Source: Pandoraea pnomenusa
GTDB lineage: Bacteria > Pseudomonadota > Gammaproteobacteria > Burkholderiales > Burkholderiaceae
Length of the DNA: 64,000 bases
Direction: 5' to 3'
NCBI RefSeq assembly: GCF_000767615.3
Contig: NZ_CP009553.3
Coordinates: 1,612,001 to 1,676,000 of the forward strand
Under the pieces are notes generated by a model. It was not told the DNA's origin. It was given only the letters and a program-made list of their open reading frames with translations, and made no database searches. Positions 17,386 through 26,968 of this stretch are shown here, one piece after another. The translations under genes and the position numbers were made by a program. How positions within the stretch are numbered: position 1 is the stretch's first letter; each line of letters starts with the position of its first letter.

Positions 17386-17856
17386 TCAGGCGCCGCGCGT
17401 GAATTCGATGGCGCCCTCGGGCAGCAGATAGAGCACGAGCGCCCGACCGTGGGCGACCGTCGGACGGTGCGCCGTGCCGGGGCCGTACACGCACCAGCCT
17501 GCGGGATGACCGTCGAAGGTCGCGCCCGCCGTGAGCGGCATGATCAGATCGATTTCGCCATTCGGGTGCACGTGATGCGGACCGGCCAGATCCGCCATGT
17601 CGACAACGTCGACGGAAAAGCCGTGCGTGTCGGGCGAAGGTTTGATGACGCGTCCGTAGCGAATGCCGCCGCCTTCGCGGTTGCACAGCCAGCCTTCGGC
17701 GACACCGGTGCGGCAGGCGTCGGCGAGCGCTTCATACCCGGGGGAGCCTGCACCGTAGTGCGTGTTGAGCCAGTCGGCGAGGCCGGCGTCGAGCGGGCGT
17801 TGGTCGATTTGCCGGGTGAGCGCGGCAATCAGCGCCTGAAATTGAGGCACATCCAT
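17386..17856 (-). CDS. DUF4863 family protein of the box operon
   Basis: This 156-aa protein begins with MDVPQFQALI; an AGGAGA lies 4-9 nt upstream. The C-terminal half is cupin-like: HHVHPNGEIDLIMPL could supply metal ligands (two His and Glu), and GWCVYGPGTAHRP matches the second cupin motif. Its family (DUF4863) is repeatedly found in box clusters; its role is not established, and it may modify or sense an aromatic-CoA intermediate. It is the first gene after the minus-strand box promoter, so it is expressed with bclA and boxD. Confidence 0.82.
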   Translation of the reverse strand: MDVPQFQALIAALTRQIDQRPLDAGLADWLNTHYGAGSPGYEALADACRTGVAEGWLCNREGGGIRYGRVIKPSPDTHGFSVDVVDMADLAGPHHVHPNGEIDLIMPLTAGATFDGHPAGWCVYGPGTAHRPTVAHGRALVLYLLPEGAIEFTRGA

Positions 17857-18057
17857 CCATGTCTCCTGGGGACGTTCGCAGGCGCTACACCGGTCGCGGC
17901 GGCAGCAGAGGTCCGGCAAAGGCCGGCCGGCATCGTCTCGACAATGCCCTGTCGTTCGCGCGCATGGCGGTCCGCGCACTGTCTGTTGGTATGACGTCGA
18001 TCAATGGCGGTGCGCAGAGGTCTGGCCCGTGTTTGCTTTTTTACCGACGCATGGTGA

Positions 18058-18086
18058 AAATTAGAGCATGCAAATTTCGCTGTCAA
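18058..18086 (-). promoter_or_regulatory. Promoter of the DUF4863-boxD-bclA operon
   Basis: On the minus strand a perfect -35 TTGACA (18081-18086) and -10 TAATTT (18058-18063) are separated by 17 bp. The spacer contains GCATGCA with one TGCA motif, the core recognised by BzdR/BoxR-type repressors, so BoxR could block this promoter. Confidence 0.72.
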
Positions 18087-18126
18087 GCAATATATTACAT
18101 GTTATCTGCTTCGAGGATCTCCCCCG

Positions 18127-19041
18127 ATGAATAAGAGTGCGCAAGCCGATGGGGTGCCGACGGCACGTGGCGCCGGTGAGAAGGACCCGTTCCTGGTCGC
18201 GCTGGGCGAGCGGGTACGCACGCTGCGTGCCCGCCGTGGCCTCACACGCAAGGCGCTGGCGCTCGACGCCGGCGTCTCCGAGCGCCATGTGGCCAATCTG
18301 GAGTCGGGGGTCGGCAATGCGTCGGTGCTGTTCCTGCGTCAGTTGGCACAGGCACTAAATTGCACATTGGCGGAAATCGTGGGCGACGAAACGACGTCGT
18401 CGGCCGAGTGGCTGCTCATTCGCGAAATCCTCCATGGACGCGACGGCGAGGCGCTCACGCGCGCGCGCCAGGCACTCACCGAACTGTTCGCGGGCAGCGA
18501 GCGCGACCCGGACCGGCGCGGGCGCATCGCGCTCATCGGGCTGCGTGGCGCGGGCAAGTCCACGCTCGGTCGCATGCTCGCCGACGACATGCACGTGCCG
18601 TTCGTCGAACTCAACCGCGTGATCGAGCAACTGGCCGGTTGCCCGCCCTCGGAGATTTACTCGCTGTATGGCGCCTCGGCCTACCGTCGATACGAGTTGC
18701 GCGCGCTCGAGGCGGTCGTCGCCGAGCACCCGCGCGCGGTGATCGCCTCGCCGGGCGGCATCGTGAGCGATGCCGCGACGTTCAATTTCCTGCTCACCCA
18801 TTGCTATACGGTATGGTTGCAGGCCTCGCCCGAAGAGCATATGAAGCGGGTGGTGGCGCAGGGTGACCTGCGCCCGATGTCGGGCAATGCCGAAGCCATG
18901 GACGATCTCAAGCGCATTCTGGCCGGCCGACAGGACTTCTATGCCAAGGCCGACATGAGCTTCGACACCGGCGGGCGCGCCCTGGCAGACGCCTATTTGC
19001 AGTTGCGCGGCCGCCTCGCCGTGCAGTTATCGTCCGACTGA
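18127..19041 (+). CDS. boxR: BoxR: XRE-shikimate-kinase fusion repressor
   Basis: This 304-aa regulator joins an N-terminal XRE HTH (about residues 25-85; ALDAGVSERHVANLESG) to a shikimate-kinase-like domain (132-304) with an intact Walker A, GLRGAGKST at 138-146. This is the BzdR/BoxR architecture, in which benzoyl-CoA binding to the kinase-like domain releases the repressor. A GAGGAT ribosome-binding site precedes the ATG. The gene lies between the divergent minus operon and boxC, and both flanking promoters carry TGCA motifs, consistent with control of both sides by one repressor. Confidence 0.95.
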   Translation: MNKSAQADGVPTARGAGEKDPFLVALGERVRTLRARRGLTRKALALDAGVSERHVANLESGVGNASVLFLRQLAQALNCTLAEIVGDETTSSAEWLLIREILHGRDGEALTRARQALTELFAGSERDPDRRGRIALIGLRGAGKSTLGRMLADDMHVPFVELNRVIEQLAGCPPSEIYSLYGASAYRRYELRALEAVVAEHPRAVIASPGGIVSDAATFNFLLTHCYTVWLQASPEEHMKRVVAQGDLRPMSGNAEAMDDLKRILAGRQDFYAKADMSFDTGGRALADAYLQLRGRLAVQLSSD

Positions 19042-19085
19042 CGAGGCGTAACTGCAAAATAATTCATTTTTATTTAAATAAACGG

Positions 19086-19117
19086 TTGACGATGGGTTTG
19101 TGCTGCACTATATTGCA
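19086..19117 (+). promoter_or_regulatory. boxCBA promoter with overlapping BoxR operator
   Basis: TTGACG (-35, 19086-19091) and TATATT (-10, 19109-19114) have a 17-bp spacer. The -10 is embedded in TGCA-N6-TGCA (19104-19117), an inverted TGCA pair like those bound by BzdR/BoxR. A further TGCA lies at 19053-19056. Binding here would occlude RNA polymerase. Confidence 0.8.
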
Positions 19118-19152
19118 ATCCAACAAGATCATTATTCGTGTTGGAGGCAATC

Positions 19153-20808
19153 ATGTTCGGCAAACCCCACGTCGACTATCGTACGGACCCCTCGCAGTAC
19201 AAGCACTGGAAGCTGAGCTTCGACGGCCCCGTCGCCACGCTCGCCATCGACATTGCGGAAGACGGCGGCATTCGCGAAGGCTACAAGCTCAAGCTCAATT
19301 CGTACGACCTGGGCGTGGACATCGAACTGCACGATGCCATTCAGCGCATCCGCTTCGAACATCCGGAAGTCAAGACCGTGGTGGTCACCAGCGCCAAGGA
19401 CCGCGTGTTCTGCTCTGGCGCGAACATCTTCATGCTGGGCCTGTCGTCGCACGCCTGGAAAGTCAATTTCTGCAAGTTCACCAACGAAACGCGTAACGGT
19501 CTCGAGGATTCCAGCCGCCACTCCGGCCTGAAGTTCCTCGCCGCCGTGAACGGTGCATGCGCGGGCGGCGGCTACGAGCTGGCGCTGGCCTGTGACGAGA
19601 TCTATCTGGTCGACGACCGCTCGTCGTCGGTTGCGCTGCCGGAAGTGCCGCTGCTCGGCGTACTGCCGGGCACGGGCGGACTCACGCGCCTGACGGACAA
19701 GCGCCATGTGCGTAACGACCGGGCCGACATTTTCTGCACCATTGTGGAAGGCATTCGCGGCGAGCGAGCCAAGCAGTGGCGTCTGGTCGACGAAGTCGTG
19801 AAGCCCGCGCAGTTCGCGCAGACGATCGCGGCACGTGCGCTGGAGCTCGCGCAAGGCAGCGATCGTCCGGGCGGCAAGGGCGTGACGCTCACGCGCATCG
19901 AGCGCACCGACGAGCCGGACGCGATCCGCTACGAATTCGTCGAAGTGGAAATCGACCGCGCCAATCGCACGGCGAGCCTCACCGTCAAGGCGCCGAAGTC
20001 GGCCCCGCCCGCCGACATCGCGGGCATCGAGGCGGCCGGCATCAACTGGTGGCCGCTGAAGATGGCACGCGAACTCGACGACGCCATTCTCAACCTGCGC
20101 ACCAACGAGCTCGACATCGGCACGTGGCTGCTGCGCACCGAAGGCGACGCGAAGCACGTACTTGCCGCCGATGCCTCGTTGCTCGCGCATCAGGACCACT
20201 GGTTCGTGCGCGAGACGATCGGCATGCTGCGCCGCACGTTCGCGCGCATCGATGTGTCGTCGCGCTCGCTTTTCGCCCTGATCGAACCCGACTCGTGCTT
20301 CACCGGCACGCTCGCCGAGTTCGCCTTTGCCGCCGATCGCACCTACATGGCGTCGCTGCCGGCAAGCGAGGAAGACGAGCCGGCCATCACGCTCACCGAG
20401 GTCAATTTCGGCCTGCTGCCGATGGTGACGGACCAGTCGCGCCTGGCGCGCCGGTTCTATGAGAACGCCGAGGAACTCGACGCGGTGCGCGCCACGATCG
20501 GCCGCCAGGTGCGTCCGGACGAAGCCGAGCGACTCGGTCTGGTGACGGCCGCCGTGGACGATCTCGACTGGCCCGACGAAATCCGCATCGCCATCGAGGA
20601 GCGTGCGGCCATGTCGCCCGATGCGCTCACCGGCATGGAGGCAAACCTGCGCTTCAACGGCCGCGAGACGATGAATACGCGCATCTTCGGCCGCCTGTCC
20701 GCCTGGCAGAACTGGATTTTCATTCGTCCGAACGCCGTGGGCGAGAAGGGGGCGCTGAAGGTCTACGGCAAAGGCAACAAGGCGCAATTCGATCTGAATC
20801 GCGTCTGA
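19153..20808 (+). CDS. boxC: 2,3-epoxybenzoyl-CoA dihydrolase (BoxC)
   Basis: This 551-aa protein of two crotonase-like halves hydrolyses 2,3-epoxybenzoyl-CoA to 3,4-dehydroadipyl-CoA semialdehyde and formate. Features include SGANIFMLG and GACAGGGYELALACDEIYL in the N-terminal crotonase core, then a C-terminal region with EDEPAITLTEVNFGLLP. The ATG at MFGKPH was chosen over an in-frame codon 15 nt upstream because TTGGAGG lies just before it. It is the first gene of the plus operon; boxB follows after 106 nt. Confidence 0.94.
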   Translation: MFGKPHVDYRTDPSQYKHWKLSFDGPVATLAIDIAEDGGIREGYKLKLNSYDLGVDIELHDAIQRIRFEHPEVKTVVVTSAKDRVFCSGANIFMLGLSSHAWKVNFCKFTNETRNGLEDSSRHSGLKFLAAVNGACAGGGYELALACDEIYLVDDRSSSVALPEVPLLGVLPGTGGLTRLTDKRHVRNDRADIFCTIVEGIRGERAKQWRLVDEVVKPAQFAQTIAARALELAQGSDRPGGKGVTLTRIERTDEPDAIRYEFVEVEIDRANRTASLTVKAPKSAPPADIAGIEAAGINWWPLKMARELDDAILNLRTNELDIGTWLLRTEGDAKHVLAADASLLAHQDHWFVRETIGMLRRTFARIDVSSRSLFALIEPDSCFTGTLAEFAFAADRTYMASLPASEEDEPAITLTEVNFGLLPMVTDQSRLARRFYENAEELDAVRATIGRQVRPDEAERLGLVTAAVDDLDWPDEIRIAIEERAAMSPDALTGMEANLRFNGRETMNTRIFGRLSAWQNWIFIRPNAVGEKGALKVYGKGNKAQFDLNRV

Positions 20809-20914
20809 CCGGGACGCACGCAAGGACCGGTCGTCGCGCGACGCAAGGCGACGCGCGACGACATCCAACGAGACGTTTTCCACAGAATACGCACGAGACA
20901 CGAGGATTCCCACG

Positions 20915-22342
20915 ATGGCTTCGATCAACTACAGCGAGAAGATCCCCAACAACGTCAACCTGTCGGATGACCGCACGCTCCAGCGCGCGCTCGAACAGTG
21001 GCAACCGAATTTTTTGTCCTGGTGGGGCGACATGGGCCCGGAAGGCTCGCATGGATTTGACGTCTATCTGCGCACGGCGGTGAGCGTCGATCCGGGCGGC
21101 TGGGCGCACTTCGATCATGTGAAGATGCCGGACTATCGCTGGGGTATCTTCCTCACGCCGGGCGAGGCCGATCGCAAGATCCATTTCGGCGAGCACAAGG
21201 GCGAGGCCGCGTGGCAGGAAGTGCCGGGCGAGCATCGCGCGAACCTGCGCCGCATCATCGTGACGCAGGGCGATACGGAGCCGGCGTCGGTCGAGCAACA
21301 GCGTCACCTCGGACTCACGGCGCCCTCGATGTACGACCTGCGCAACCTGTTCCAGGTGAACGTGGAAGAGGGCCGCCACCTGTGGGCGATGGTCTATCTG
21401 CTGCATCGCTACTTTGGCCGCGACGGCCGCGAGGAAGCCGAAGCGCTGCTCGGCCGCCGCTCGGGCGACGAGGACAATCCGCGTATTCTGGGCGCGTTCA
21501 ACGAGAAAACGCCGGACTGGCTGTCGTTCTACATGTTCACGTACTTCACGGATCGCGACGGCAAGTTCCAGCTCTCGGCGCTGGCCGAGTCGGGTTTCGA
21601 CCCGCTCGCGCGCACCACGAAGTTCATGCTCACCGAAGAAGCGCACCACATGTTCGTGGGCGAGTCGGGCGTGTCGCGCGTCATCGCCCGTACCGCGCAG
21701 GTGATGAACGAACTGAAGACCGACGATGTGGCGAAGCTGCGCGCGGCAGGCGTGATCGATCTGCCGACCATTCAGCGCTACATCAACTTCCACTATTCCG
21801 TGACGATCGACCTGTTCGGCGCGGACCAGTCGTCGAACGCCGCCATCTTCTACAGCTCGGGTCTCAAGGGGCGTTACGAGGAAAGCAAGCGCGACGACGA
21901 CCACCAGCTCAATGGCCAGATGTATCGCCTGCTGGACGTGGACAACGGCCGGCTCGTGGAGCGCGAAGTGCCGATGCTCAACGCGATGAACGAAGTGCTG
22001 CGCGATGACTACATCAAGGACTCGGTCGCGGGCGTGAACCGCTGGAACAAGGTGCTGGAGAAGGCCGGCATCGATTTTCGCCTGACCGTGCCCCACAAGG
22101 CGTTCAACCGCCAGATCGGCACGTTCGCGGGGGTGCGCGTGTCGCCGGACGGTCGTGTGGTGAGCGAGACCGAATGGGCCGCGCACGAGCGCGAGTGGCT
22201 GCCGTCGTCGGAAGACCGTGCCTACGTCGCGTCGCTCATGGGCCGCGTGACCGAGCCGGGCAAGTTCGCGAACTGGATCGCGCCGCCCCCGATCGGCATC
22301 AACCGCCAGCCGATCGACTTCGAGTACGTGCGCTTCAACTGA
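20915..22342 (+). CDS. boxB: Benzoyl-CoA 2,3-epoxidase subunit BoxB
   Basis: This 475-aa protein is the di-iron oxygenase that epoxidises benzoyl-CoA with O2 and electrons from BoxA. Iron-ligand motifs are visible as EEGRHLW (about residue 150) and TEEAHHMF (about residue 240), the EXXH-type pairs of class I di-iron proteins. The length and the C-terminal [21 protein letters not shown] match the family. It is preceded by an ACGAGGATT site. The order boxC-boxB-boxA is usual for the plus arm. Confidence 0.95.
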   Translation: MASINYSEKIPNNVNLSDDRTLQRALEQWQPNFLSWWGDMGPEGSHGFDVYLRTAVSVDPGGWAHFDHVKMPDYRWGIFLTPGEADRKIHFGEHKGEAAWQEVPGEHRANLRRIIVTQGDTEPASVEQQRHLGLTAPSMYDLRNLFQVNVEEGRHLWAMVYLLHRYFGRDGREEAEALLGRRSGDEDNPRILGAFNEKTPDWLSFYMFTYFTDRDGKFQLSALAESGFDPLARTTKFMLTEEAHHMFVGESGVSRVIARTAQVMNELKTDDVAKLRAAGVIDLPTIQRYINFHYSVTIDLFGADQSSNAAIFYSSGLKGRYEESKRDDDHQLNGQMYRLLDVDNGRLVEREVPMLNAMNEVLRDDYIKDSVAGVNRWNKVLEKAGIDFRLTVPHKAFNRQIGTFAGVRVSPDGRVVSETEWAAHEREWLPSSEDRAYVASLMGRVTEPGKFANWIAPPPIGINRQPIDFEYVRFN

Positions 22343-22397
22343 TGACGCGGGGGGCCATGCAGCCCCCCAGGCGCATTCCCCACAAGGAGACAGCATC

Positions 22398-23654
22398 ATG
22401 AACGGCCCCGTTCCGGTCGAAGTTCTTAAGCAGCATCTGATCGATCCGGAGATCTGCATTCGCTGCAACACCTGCGAGGAGACGTGTCCGATCGACGCGA
22501 TCACGCACGACGACAACAACTATGTCGTGCGCGCGGACACGTGCAATGGATGCATGGCGTGTATCTCGCCGTGCCCGACGGGGGCGATCGACAACTGGCG
22601 CGACGTGCTCAGGGCCGAAGCCTATTCCATCGACGATCAGCTCACCTGGGACGAACTTCCGGTGCAGGACGACGCCATTGCCGGCCAGGGATCGATCGGC
22701 GAGGCCGCATCCGCCCCGGCGGGCGTCAATCCGTCGGACGCGCCGGAACCGGTCATCGGTGGCTCGGATCTCGTACGCGGTTCGGTCGTGCCGCCGTGGT
22801 CGGCGGCAAAGCCGTACGTCAACCTCTACAACCACAAGGCGCCGGTGCAGGCCACCGTGGTCGGCAACTACCGTCTGACCGACACGAGCGCCGAGAGCGA
22901 CATTCATCACATCGTGCTGGACTTCGGCAAGCAACCGTTCCCGGTGCTTGAGGGACAGTCGATCGGCATCATCCCGCCGGGCACTACCGCCGACGGGCGC
23001 GCGCATCACGCACGGCAGTACTCGATCGCGTCGCCGCGCGACGGCGAGCGACCCGGTTACAACAACCTGGCGCTGACGGTCAAACGCGTCACGAAGGACC
23101 ATCACGATCAGGCGGTCGGCGGGGTGTGCTCGAACTATCTGTGCGATCTGAAGAAGGGCGACGTGGTGAACGTGATGGGCCCGTTCGGCAGCACGTTCCT
23201 CATGCCGAATCACGCCGATTCGCATCTGTTGATGATCTGCACCGGCACGGGGGCGGCGCCCATGCGCGCCATGACCGAGTATCGTCGCCGTCGGCGCCTG
23301 AAAGGCGCGACGGGCAAGCTGATGCTGTTCTTCGGCGCGCGCACGCAGGGCGAGCTCCCGTACTTCGGTCCGCTGCTCAATCTGCCGAAGGATTTCATCG
23401 ACACGAACCTCGCGTTCTCGCGCACGCCGGGGCAGCCCAAGCGCTACGTGCAGGACGCCATGCGCGAGCGCGCGACCGACGTGGCAGCGTTGCTCCGGCA
23501 CGACCACACTTATATCTACGTGTGCGGCCTGAAGGGCATGGAGGATGGCGTGCTGCAAGTGCTGCAGACCATCGCGGGCGAGGCCGGTCTCGACTGGCAG
23601 GCGCTGTGGCAGCGGATGAAGACGGAAGGGCGTCTGCATCTCGAAACCTATTGA
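22398..23654 (+). CDS. boxA: Benzoyl-CoA epoxidase reductase subunit BoxA
   Basis: This 418-aa iron-sulfur flavoprotein passes electrons from NADPH to BoxB. It begins with two 4Fe-4S clusters, CX2CX2CX3C at C20-C30 and again at C49-C59, then an Ala/Pro-rich linker and a ferredoxin-NADP reductase-like domain with the FAD motif RQYSIAS and the NADP motif [12 protein letters not shown]. The C-terminus LHLETY is a typical FNR end. A GGAGAC site lies before the ATG. It is the last box gene; a strong terminator follows 80 nt later. Confidence 0.95.
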   Translation: MNGPVPVEVLKQHLIDPEICIRCNTCEETCPIDAITHDDNNYVVRADTCNGCMACISPCPTGAIDNWRDVLRAEAYSIDDQLTWDELPVQDDAIAGQGSIGEAASAPAGVNPSDAPEPVIGGSDLVRGSVVPPWSAAKPYVNLYNHKAPVQATVVGNYRLTDTSAESDIHHIVLDFGKQPFPVLEGQSIGIIPPGTTADGRAHHARQYSIASPRDGERPGYNNLALTVKRVTKDHHDQAVGGVCSNYLCDLKKGDVVNVMGPFGSTFLMPNHADSHLLMICTGTGAAPMRAMTEYRRRRRLKGATGKLMLFFGARTQGELPYFGPLLNLPKDFIDTNLAFSRTPGQPKRYVQDAMRERATDVAALLRHDHTYIYVCGLKGMEDGVLQVLQTIAGEAGLDWQALWQRMKTEGRLHLETY

Positions 23655-23736
23655 CGAGTCCGGCTCGCGCGGCGTCTCCTCGAGCGAGGCGCCGCCGGGC
23701 AACCGCTTGACCGACGGCGTTTTGCGCCGACTTGAT

Positions 23737-23765
23737 ACCGCGTGCCTCGGCACGCGGTTTTTTTT
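23737..23765 (+). terminator. Terminator of boxCBA
   Basis: A 10-bp stem (ACCGCGTGCC / GGCACGCGGT, tight loop) followed by eight T. It lies 83 nt after the boxA stop. Confidence 0.9.
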
Positions 23766-23981
23766 CGTCCGAAGGGTGTTCGTAATACGCCAGGGATGGG
23801 GCGCGACGGGGCCGAAATGGGGCCATGATGGGGCCACCATGAGGCCGCGATGGCCGCGGCGCGGCCGAACGCGATCGGCGCGCCGGTGGCCCGGGCTCGC
23901 GGCCGTCCCGGAGACGTCACCGGAATTGAGTAACATGGAAGGGCGGTTTCCCCTCCCTCTTTTCTCTGAATGGAGCGTCAC
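23766..23981. other. Intergenic region with low-complexity GGGGCC-ATG block
   Basis: After the box terminator, 23808-23860 consists of imperfect short repeats of GGGGCC followed by A/T and ATG, then GC-rich sequence up to the DJ-1-like gene. No gene is evident; the block may be simple low-complexity sequence. Confidence 0.5.
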
Positions 23982-24563
23982 ATGGGCAAGAAGCGGATTT
24001 TGGTACTCGCGGGCGACTACGTCGAAGACTACGAACTGATGGTGCCGGTGCAGGCGCTGATGGCCGTGGGCCATCGGGTGGAGGTGGTCTGCCCCGGCAA
24101 GAAGGCGGGCGACAAGGTGCGCACTGCGATTCACGATTTCGAGGGCGATCAGACCTACAGCGAGAAGCGCGGCCACGACTTCACCCTCAACGCCACGTTC
24201 GACGGCCTGTCGCCAGCCGACTTCGACGCGCTGGTCATTCCCGGCGGACGCGCCCCCGAATACCTGCGCCTGAACGATGCGGTGCTCGAGGCGGTGAAGC
24301 ATTTTGCGCAGAACGACAAGCCCATTGCCGCGATCTGCCACGGCGCACAACTCCTGGCGGCGGCCGGCGTGATCGAAGGACGGGAGTGTTCGGCCTACCC
24401 CGCGTGTGCGCCGGAAGTGCGCCTGGCCGGCGGGAAGTACATGGAGATCGGCATTGATGAAGCGCACACCGACGGCAAACTTGTGACTGCGCCGGCCTGG
24501 CCGGCTCATCCGGCCTGGATCGCCCAGTTCCTTGCGGTGCTCGGCACGAAGATCGAGTTGTAA
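23982..24563 (+). CDS. DJ-1/PfpI family protein
   Basis: This 193-aa protein belongs to the DJ-1/PfpI superfamily (glutamine-amidotransferase-like fold). It has an N-terminal acidic nucleophile-proximal region GDYVEDYE (Glu site) and the elbow AICHGAQLL with the conserved Cys, followed by His. Members act as proteases, glyoxalases or redox-sensing chaperones; DJ-1-type Cys with an upstream Glu fits protein-deglycase/glyoxalase-like activity. The start at MGKKR was chosen because TGGAGCG lies upstream. It stands alone, without a pathway context. Confidence 0.9.
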   Translation: MGKKRILVLAGDYVEDYELMVPVQALMAVGHRVEVVCPGKKAGDKVRTAIHDFEGDQTYSEKRGHDFTLNATFDGLSPADFDALVIPGGRAPEYLRLNDAVLEAVKHFAQNDKPIAAICHGAQLLAAAGVIEGRECSAYPACAPEVRLAGGKYMEIGIDEAHTDGKLVTAPAWPAHPAWIAQFLAVLGTKIEL

Positions 24564-24629
24564 CGACGCACGCCAGGCGGCGCTTGGGGCGTCGCCATAT
24601 CGCCGCGCTGTCTGCGCGCTATCGGCCTG

Positions 24630-25148
24630 CTATCGGCGCTCGTCGATGGCGCGCAGTCTCGCATCCGCCTCGGCGAGCGTGTATTCGCTGAACACCTCGA
24701 CACCGTGGCGTCGTAACCAGGCCGCCGTCACGCCCGCTTCCCGCACCTTCCCGCCCGTGAAGCTGCCGTCGTAGATCGACGTGCTGCCGCACGACGGGCT
24801 GTCCTCCTTGAGGACGGCAATGCGTACGCCATGACACAGCGCCAATGCGAGTGCCTGCCGTGCGCCGTCGAGAAAGGCAGCGCTCACGTCGGCGCCGGTA
24901 TCGTCGATCACGCGTGCGCGCTGGAGCCAGACGGCGTCGCCACCGGCGGCGCCTTCGATTTCGGCGGGCGGCCGCGGCGTGGGCAGGCCGCCCGCGACTT
25001 CCGGACAGACCGGGACGATGCGACCTTCGGCATGCCAGCGCTCGAGAAAGGCGGCGGCTTCGGATTCGCAAGACGCGCTGCGTCCGTGATAGCGAACCGG
25101 ATGGCCGAGCAGGCAGCTGCTGACAAGAATGCGGGCAAGCGTAGACAT
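24630..25148 (-). CDS. DUF523 family protein
   Basis: This 172-aa protein has the DUF523 motifs: SSCLLGHPVRYHG at the N-terminus, VCPEVAGGLPTPRPPAEI, and LKEDSPSCGSTSIYDGSFTG. The conserved Cys residues (about 12, 48 and 119) could bind a metal or cluster, but no function is established for the family. It is convergent with the DJ-1-like gene and divergent from the kinase-like gene at 25305. Confidence 0.85.
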   Translation of the reverse strand: MSTLARILVSSCLLGHPVRYHGRSASCESEAAAFLERWHAEGRIVPVCPEVAGGLPTPRPPAEIEGAAGGDAVWLQRARVIDDTGADVSAAFLDGARQALALALCHGVRIAVLKEDSPSCGSTSIYDGSFTGGKVREAGVTAAWLRRHGVEVFSEYTLAEADARLRAIDERR

Positions 25149-25304
25149 GGGACGAGCCTATCACGTGCGGCGGAATTGTCCGATGTTGCCTCATTTTCGA
25201 AAGCTGGCCGCGCACTGCCGCAGCAACATCGGCCGATCTCGAACGGGTCGGCCGGCCCGCGCACTGCGTGCCGGGGCCTCGCCATACGACGAAGGAGGGT
25301 CGTC

Positions 25305-26609
25305 ATGGATATCCACGGCTATTTGTCAGGCGCGCAAGCGGCAGCGGCCAAACCGGCGCCGACGACACCCCAGGCATCCCCGGCATCCGGTCCGGGCGCG
25401 CCCGGCGGCATCGCGGCGGCGCTGGCGCTGCCGGCCACGATGACGACTTTCGGCCGTCTTGGGGCCGTTGCGGGATGCGACGGCTGCGATGTGCCGCTGC
25501 CGGGCATCGGACCCCATGATTTCGGCGCGGCGCAGCGTGTTCACGAGGCGGCACCGGAACCGGCTGCGGTGCAGATGCGGCTCGGCCCGCACGCGGACGC
25601 GTCCCGGTTCGTCGTCAGGGCGTATCCGGATGCCCGGCAGGCGTCGCTGGCCTGGTTCGCGTCCAGGCTCTTCGGTGCGTTGGGGCTGGTGACGCCGACA
25701 GCGATCCTGGTTCGGGGCTGTGCGGCGGCATACGACGGCACGCTTGATGCGACGCGTGTCTTTCTGGCAACGCCGTATCTGCCCGGTTACTCGAGCCTTG
25801 GCCGTTGGCTCGAGAGCGATGCCGCGAGCCGCGTCGTCGATGGCGCTGCGCCTCGCGCTCAGGGTGCGGCGAGGGCATTCGATCGCCTTGGGGAAGGCCA
25901 GCCCGGTGACGACGCCAACCGGTGGCGCACGCAACGCTGCGCCATGCTGCCCGACATCTATCAATGTGAACTCGAGCGCCAGTACCTCGCCGCCCTTTGG
26001 CTGGACAACCGGACGCTGTGCGATGCGGCCATGGAGAACGTGGGGATCTGGCGGGATCAGAACGATCTGCCGCACGTGATGACGGTGGAATTCGGGGCTT
26101 GCCTGTGCGCGGACGCCTTGAACGATATCGATGCCCCACCGCAGCGCATGGACGGTGCCGCGCCACCATGGGTCGATCGGACGCGCGTGTCATGCAACGC
26201 TGTCGGCACCCCGTTTGTGCGTCGGTTGGCGGGGTTCGTGCCGCACGCTCACGAGAAGACGATTCGCGACGAATTGAGACAGCCGGACGGTGTGCGAGCG
26301 GTGGCGGCGGAAATGGCGTTTCGTCTTGGCCGCATCGATGCGGCGACGATACGGCCGTGGGCGGCCGATGCCTGTCAGCTTGCCCGCGAGGCGCAGGCGC
26401 TGGCCGGGCACGGGGACGATACGCGCGATGCCGACGCGTTGGTCGACCATGTGATGGCCAGACGCGGCGAGGTGCTGAGGCACCTGGGTGGAGAGCTGAC
26501 GGCCCGTGCCTGGGCGCGTCTGTACCCGACGCGGGCGGCCGCCATCAGCGCGCAGCAGGCGCTGTTCCTCGCGCTGGCCCCCGCGGCGCGCACGACCGGC
26601 CTTGCATGA
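25305..26609 (+). CDS. Degenerate HipA/PI-kinase-like protein, possible effector
   Basis: This 434-aa protein has a Pro/Ala/Gly-rich N-terminus (residues 10-60), then what resembles a HipA/phosphatidylinositol-kinase-like lobe. VVRAYPDARQ (101-110) sits where a VAIDE/VVK beta-strand lysine is normally found (here Arg104). A helix ending LGLVTPTA and a hinge FLATPYLPG follow. LDNRTLCDAAMENVGI (233-248) matches the catalytic-loop pattern NRD-x5-DN, and VEFGACL (261-267) the DFG/DxGG step with Glu replacing Asp. Key positions are therefore altered, so it may be a pseudokinase. A strong GGAGG site precedes the ATG. Resemblance is by pattern only; alternatives are not excluded. Confidence 0.62.
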   Translation: MDIHGYLSGAQAAAAKPAPTTPQASPASGPGAPGGIAAALALPATMTTFGRLGAVAGCDGCDVPLPGIGPHDFGAAQRVHEAAPEPAAVQMRLGPHADASRFVVRAYPDARQASLAWFASRLFGALGLVTPTAILVRGCAAAYDGTLDATRVFLATPYLPGYSSLGRWLESDAASRVVDGAAPRAQGAARAFDRLGEGQPGDDANRWRTQRCAMLPDIYQCELERQYLAALWLDNRTLCDAAMENVGIWRDQNDLPHVMTVEFGACLCADALNDIDAPPQRMDGAAPPWVDRTRVSCNAVGTPFVRRLAGFVPHAHEKTIRDELRQPDGVRAVAAEMAFRLGRIDAATIRPWAADACQLAREAQALAGHGDDTRDADALVDHVMARRGEVLRHLGGELTARAWARLYPTRAAAISAQQALFLALAPAARTTGLA

Positions 26610-26826
26610 CGGCGGGCTCGGCGACCGGTTCCCCCTCGTTGGTACGCCGGTCGAATGCCGTGTGGCCTTCGCGACACCATGTCGGCGCCGGGCCGTAAGG
26701 TTTCCATCATTGGCATGTCTGGCGGCGGAAGCATTGAAATCGCCTGTCTGTGCGGCACCGCGCCAGCGCTGTCGCCGTTGCGTCACGGGGCGTTCTGCAA
26801 GGTGGCGGTGCGGGTTTCCGAGCCGG
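26610..26826. other. Intergenic region before the glyA promoter
   Basis: GC-rich sequence after the kinase-like gene with no recognisable gene, terminator or repeat; the glyA promoter begins at 26827. Confidence 0.5.
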
Positions 26827-26855
26827 TTGCCTAACGCCGCAAGCTCGCATAAACT
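26827..26855 (+). promoter_or_regulatory. glyA-nrdR promoter
   Basis: TTGCCT (-35) and TAAACT (-10) are 17 bp apart. Transcription would begin about 10 nt before the riboswitch aptamer, as expected for its promoter. Confidence 0.68.
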
Positions 26856-26867
26856 ATTGACGCCACA

Positions 26868-26968
26868 AACCCCGCGTGACTGGCGATTAGGGTGCACAGC
26901 CTTGTGCGCCCGAGGTGGATCAACCCACCGGGAAGCGCCGGGGTCTTATTTGCCGTTCGCCTGGGCAG
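26868..26968 (+). ncRNA. ZTP (pfl) riboswitch
   Basis: The leader of glyA carries the ZTP/ZMP aptamer signature: CGTGACTGGCGA (26874-26885) at the 5' side, a variable hairpin, GGTGG...CCACCGGGAAGC (pseudoknot strand) and the 3' GCCG..CGCCTGGGCA element ending at 26967. Such RNAs bind ZTP or ZMP when 10-formyl-tetrahydrofolate is low and raise expression of one-carbon genes. glyA downstream supplies that pathway. Identity is by motif; covariance was not computed. Confidence 0.9.

Noticed and set aside
19132..20928. Minus-strand open frame over boxC
   Set aside because: Antisense to boxC; composition without recognisable motifs.
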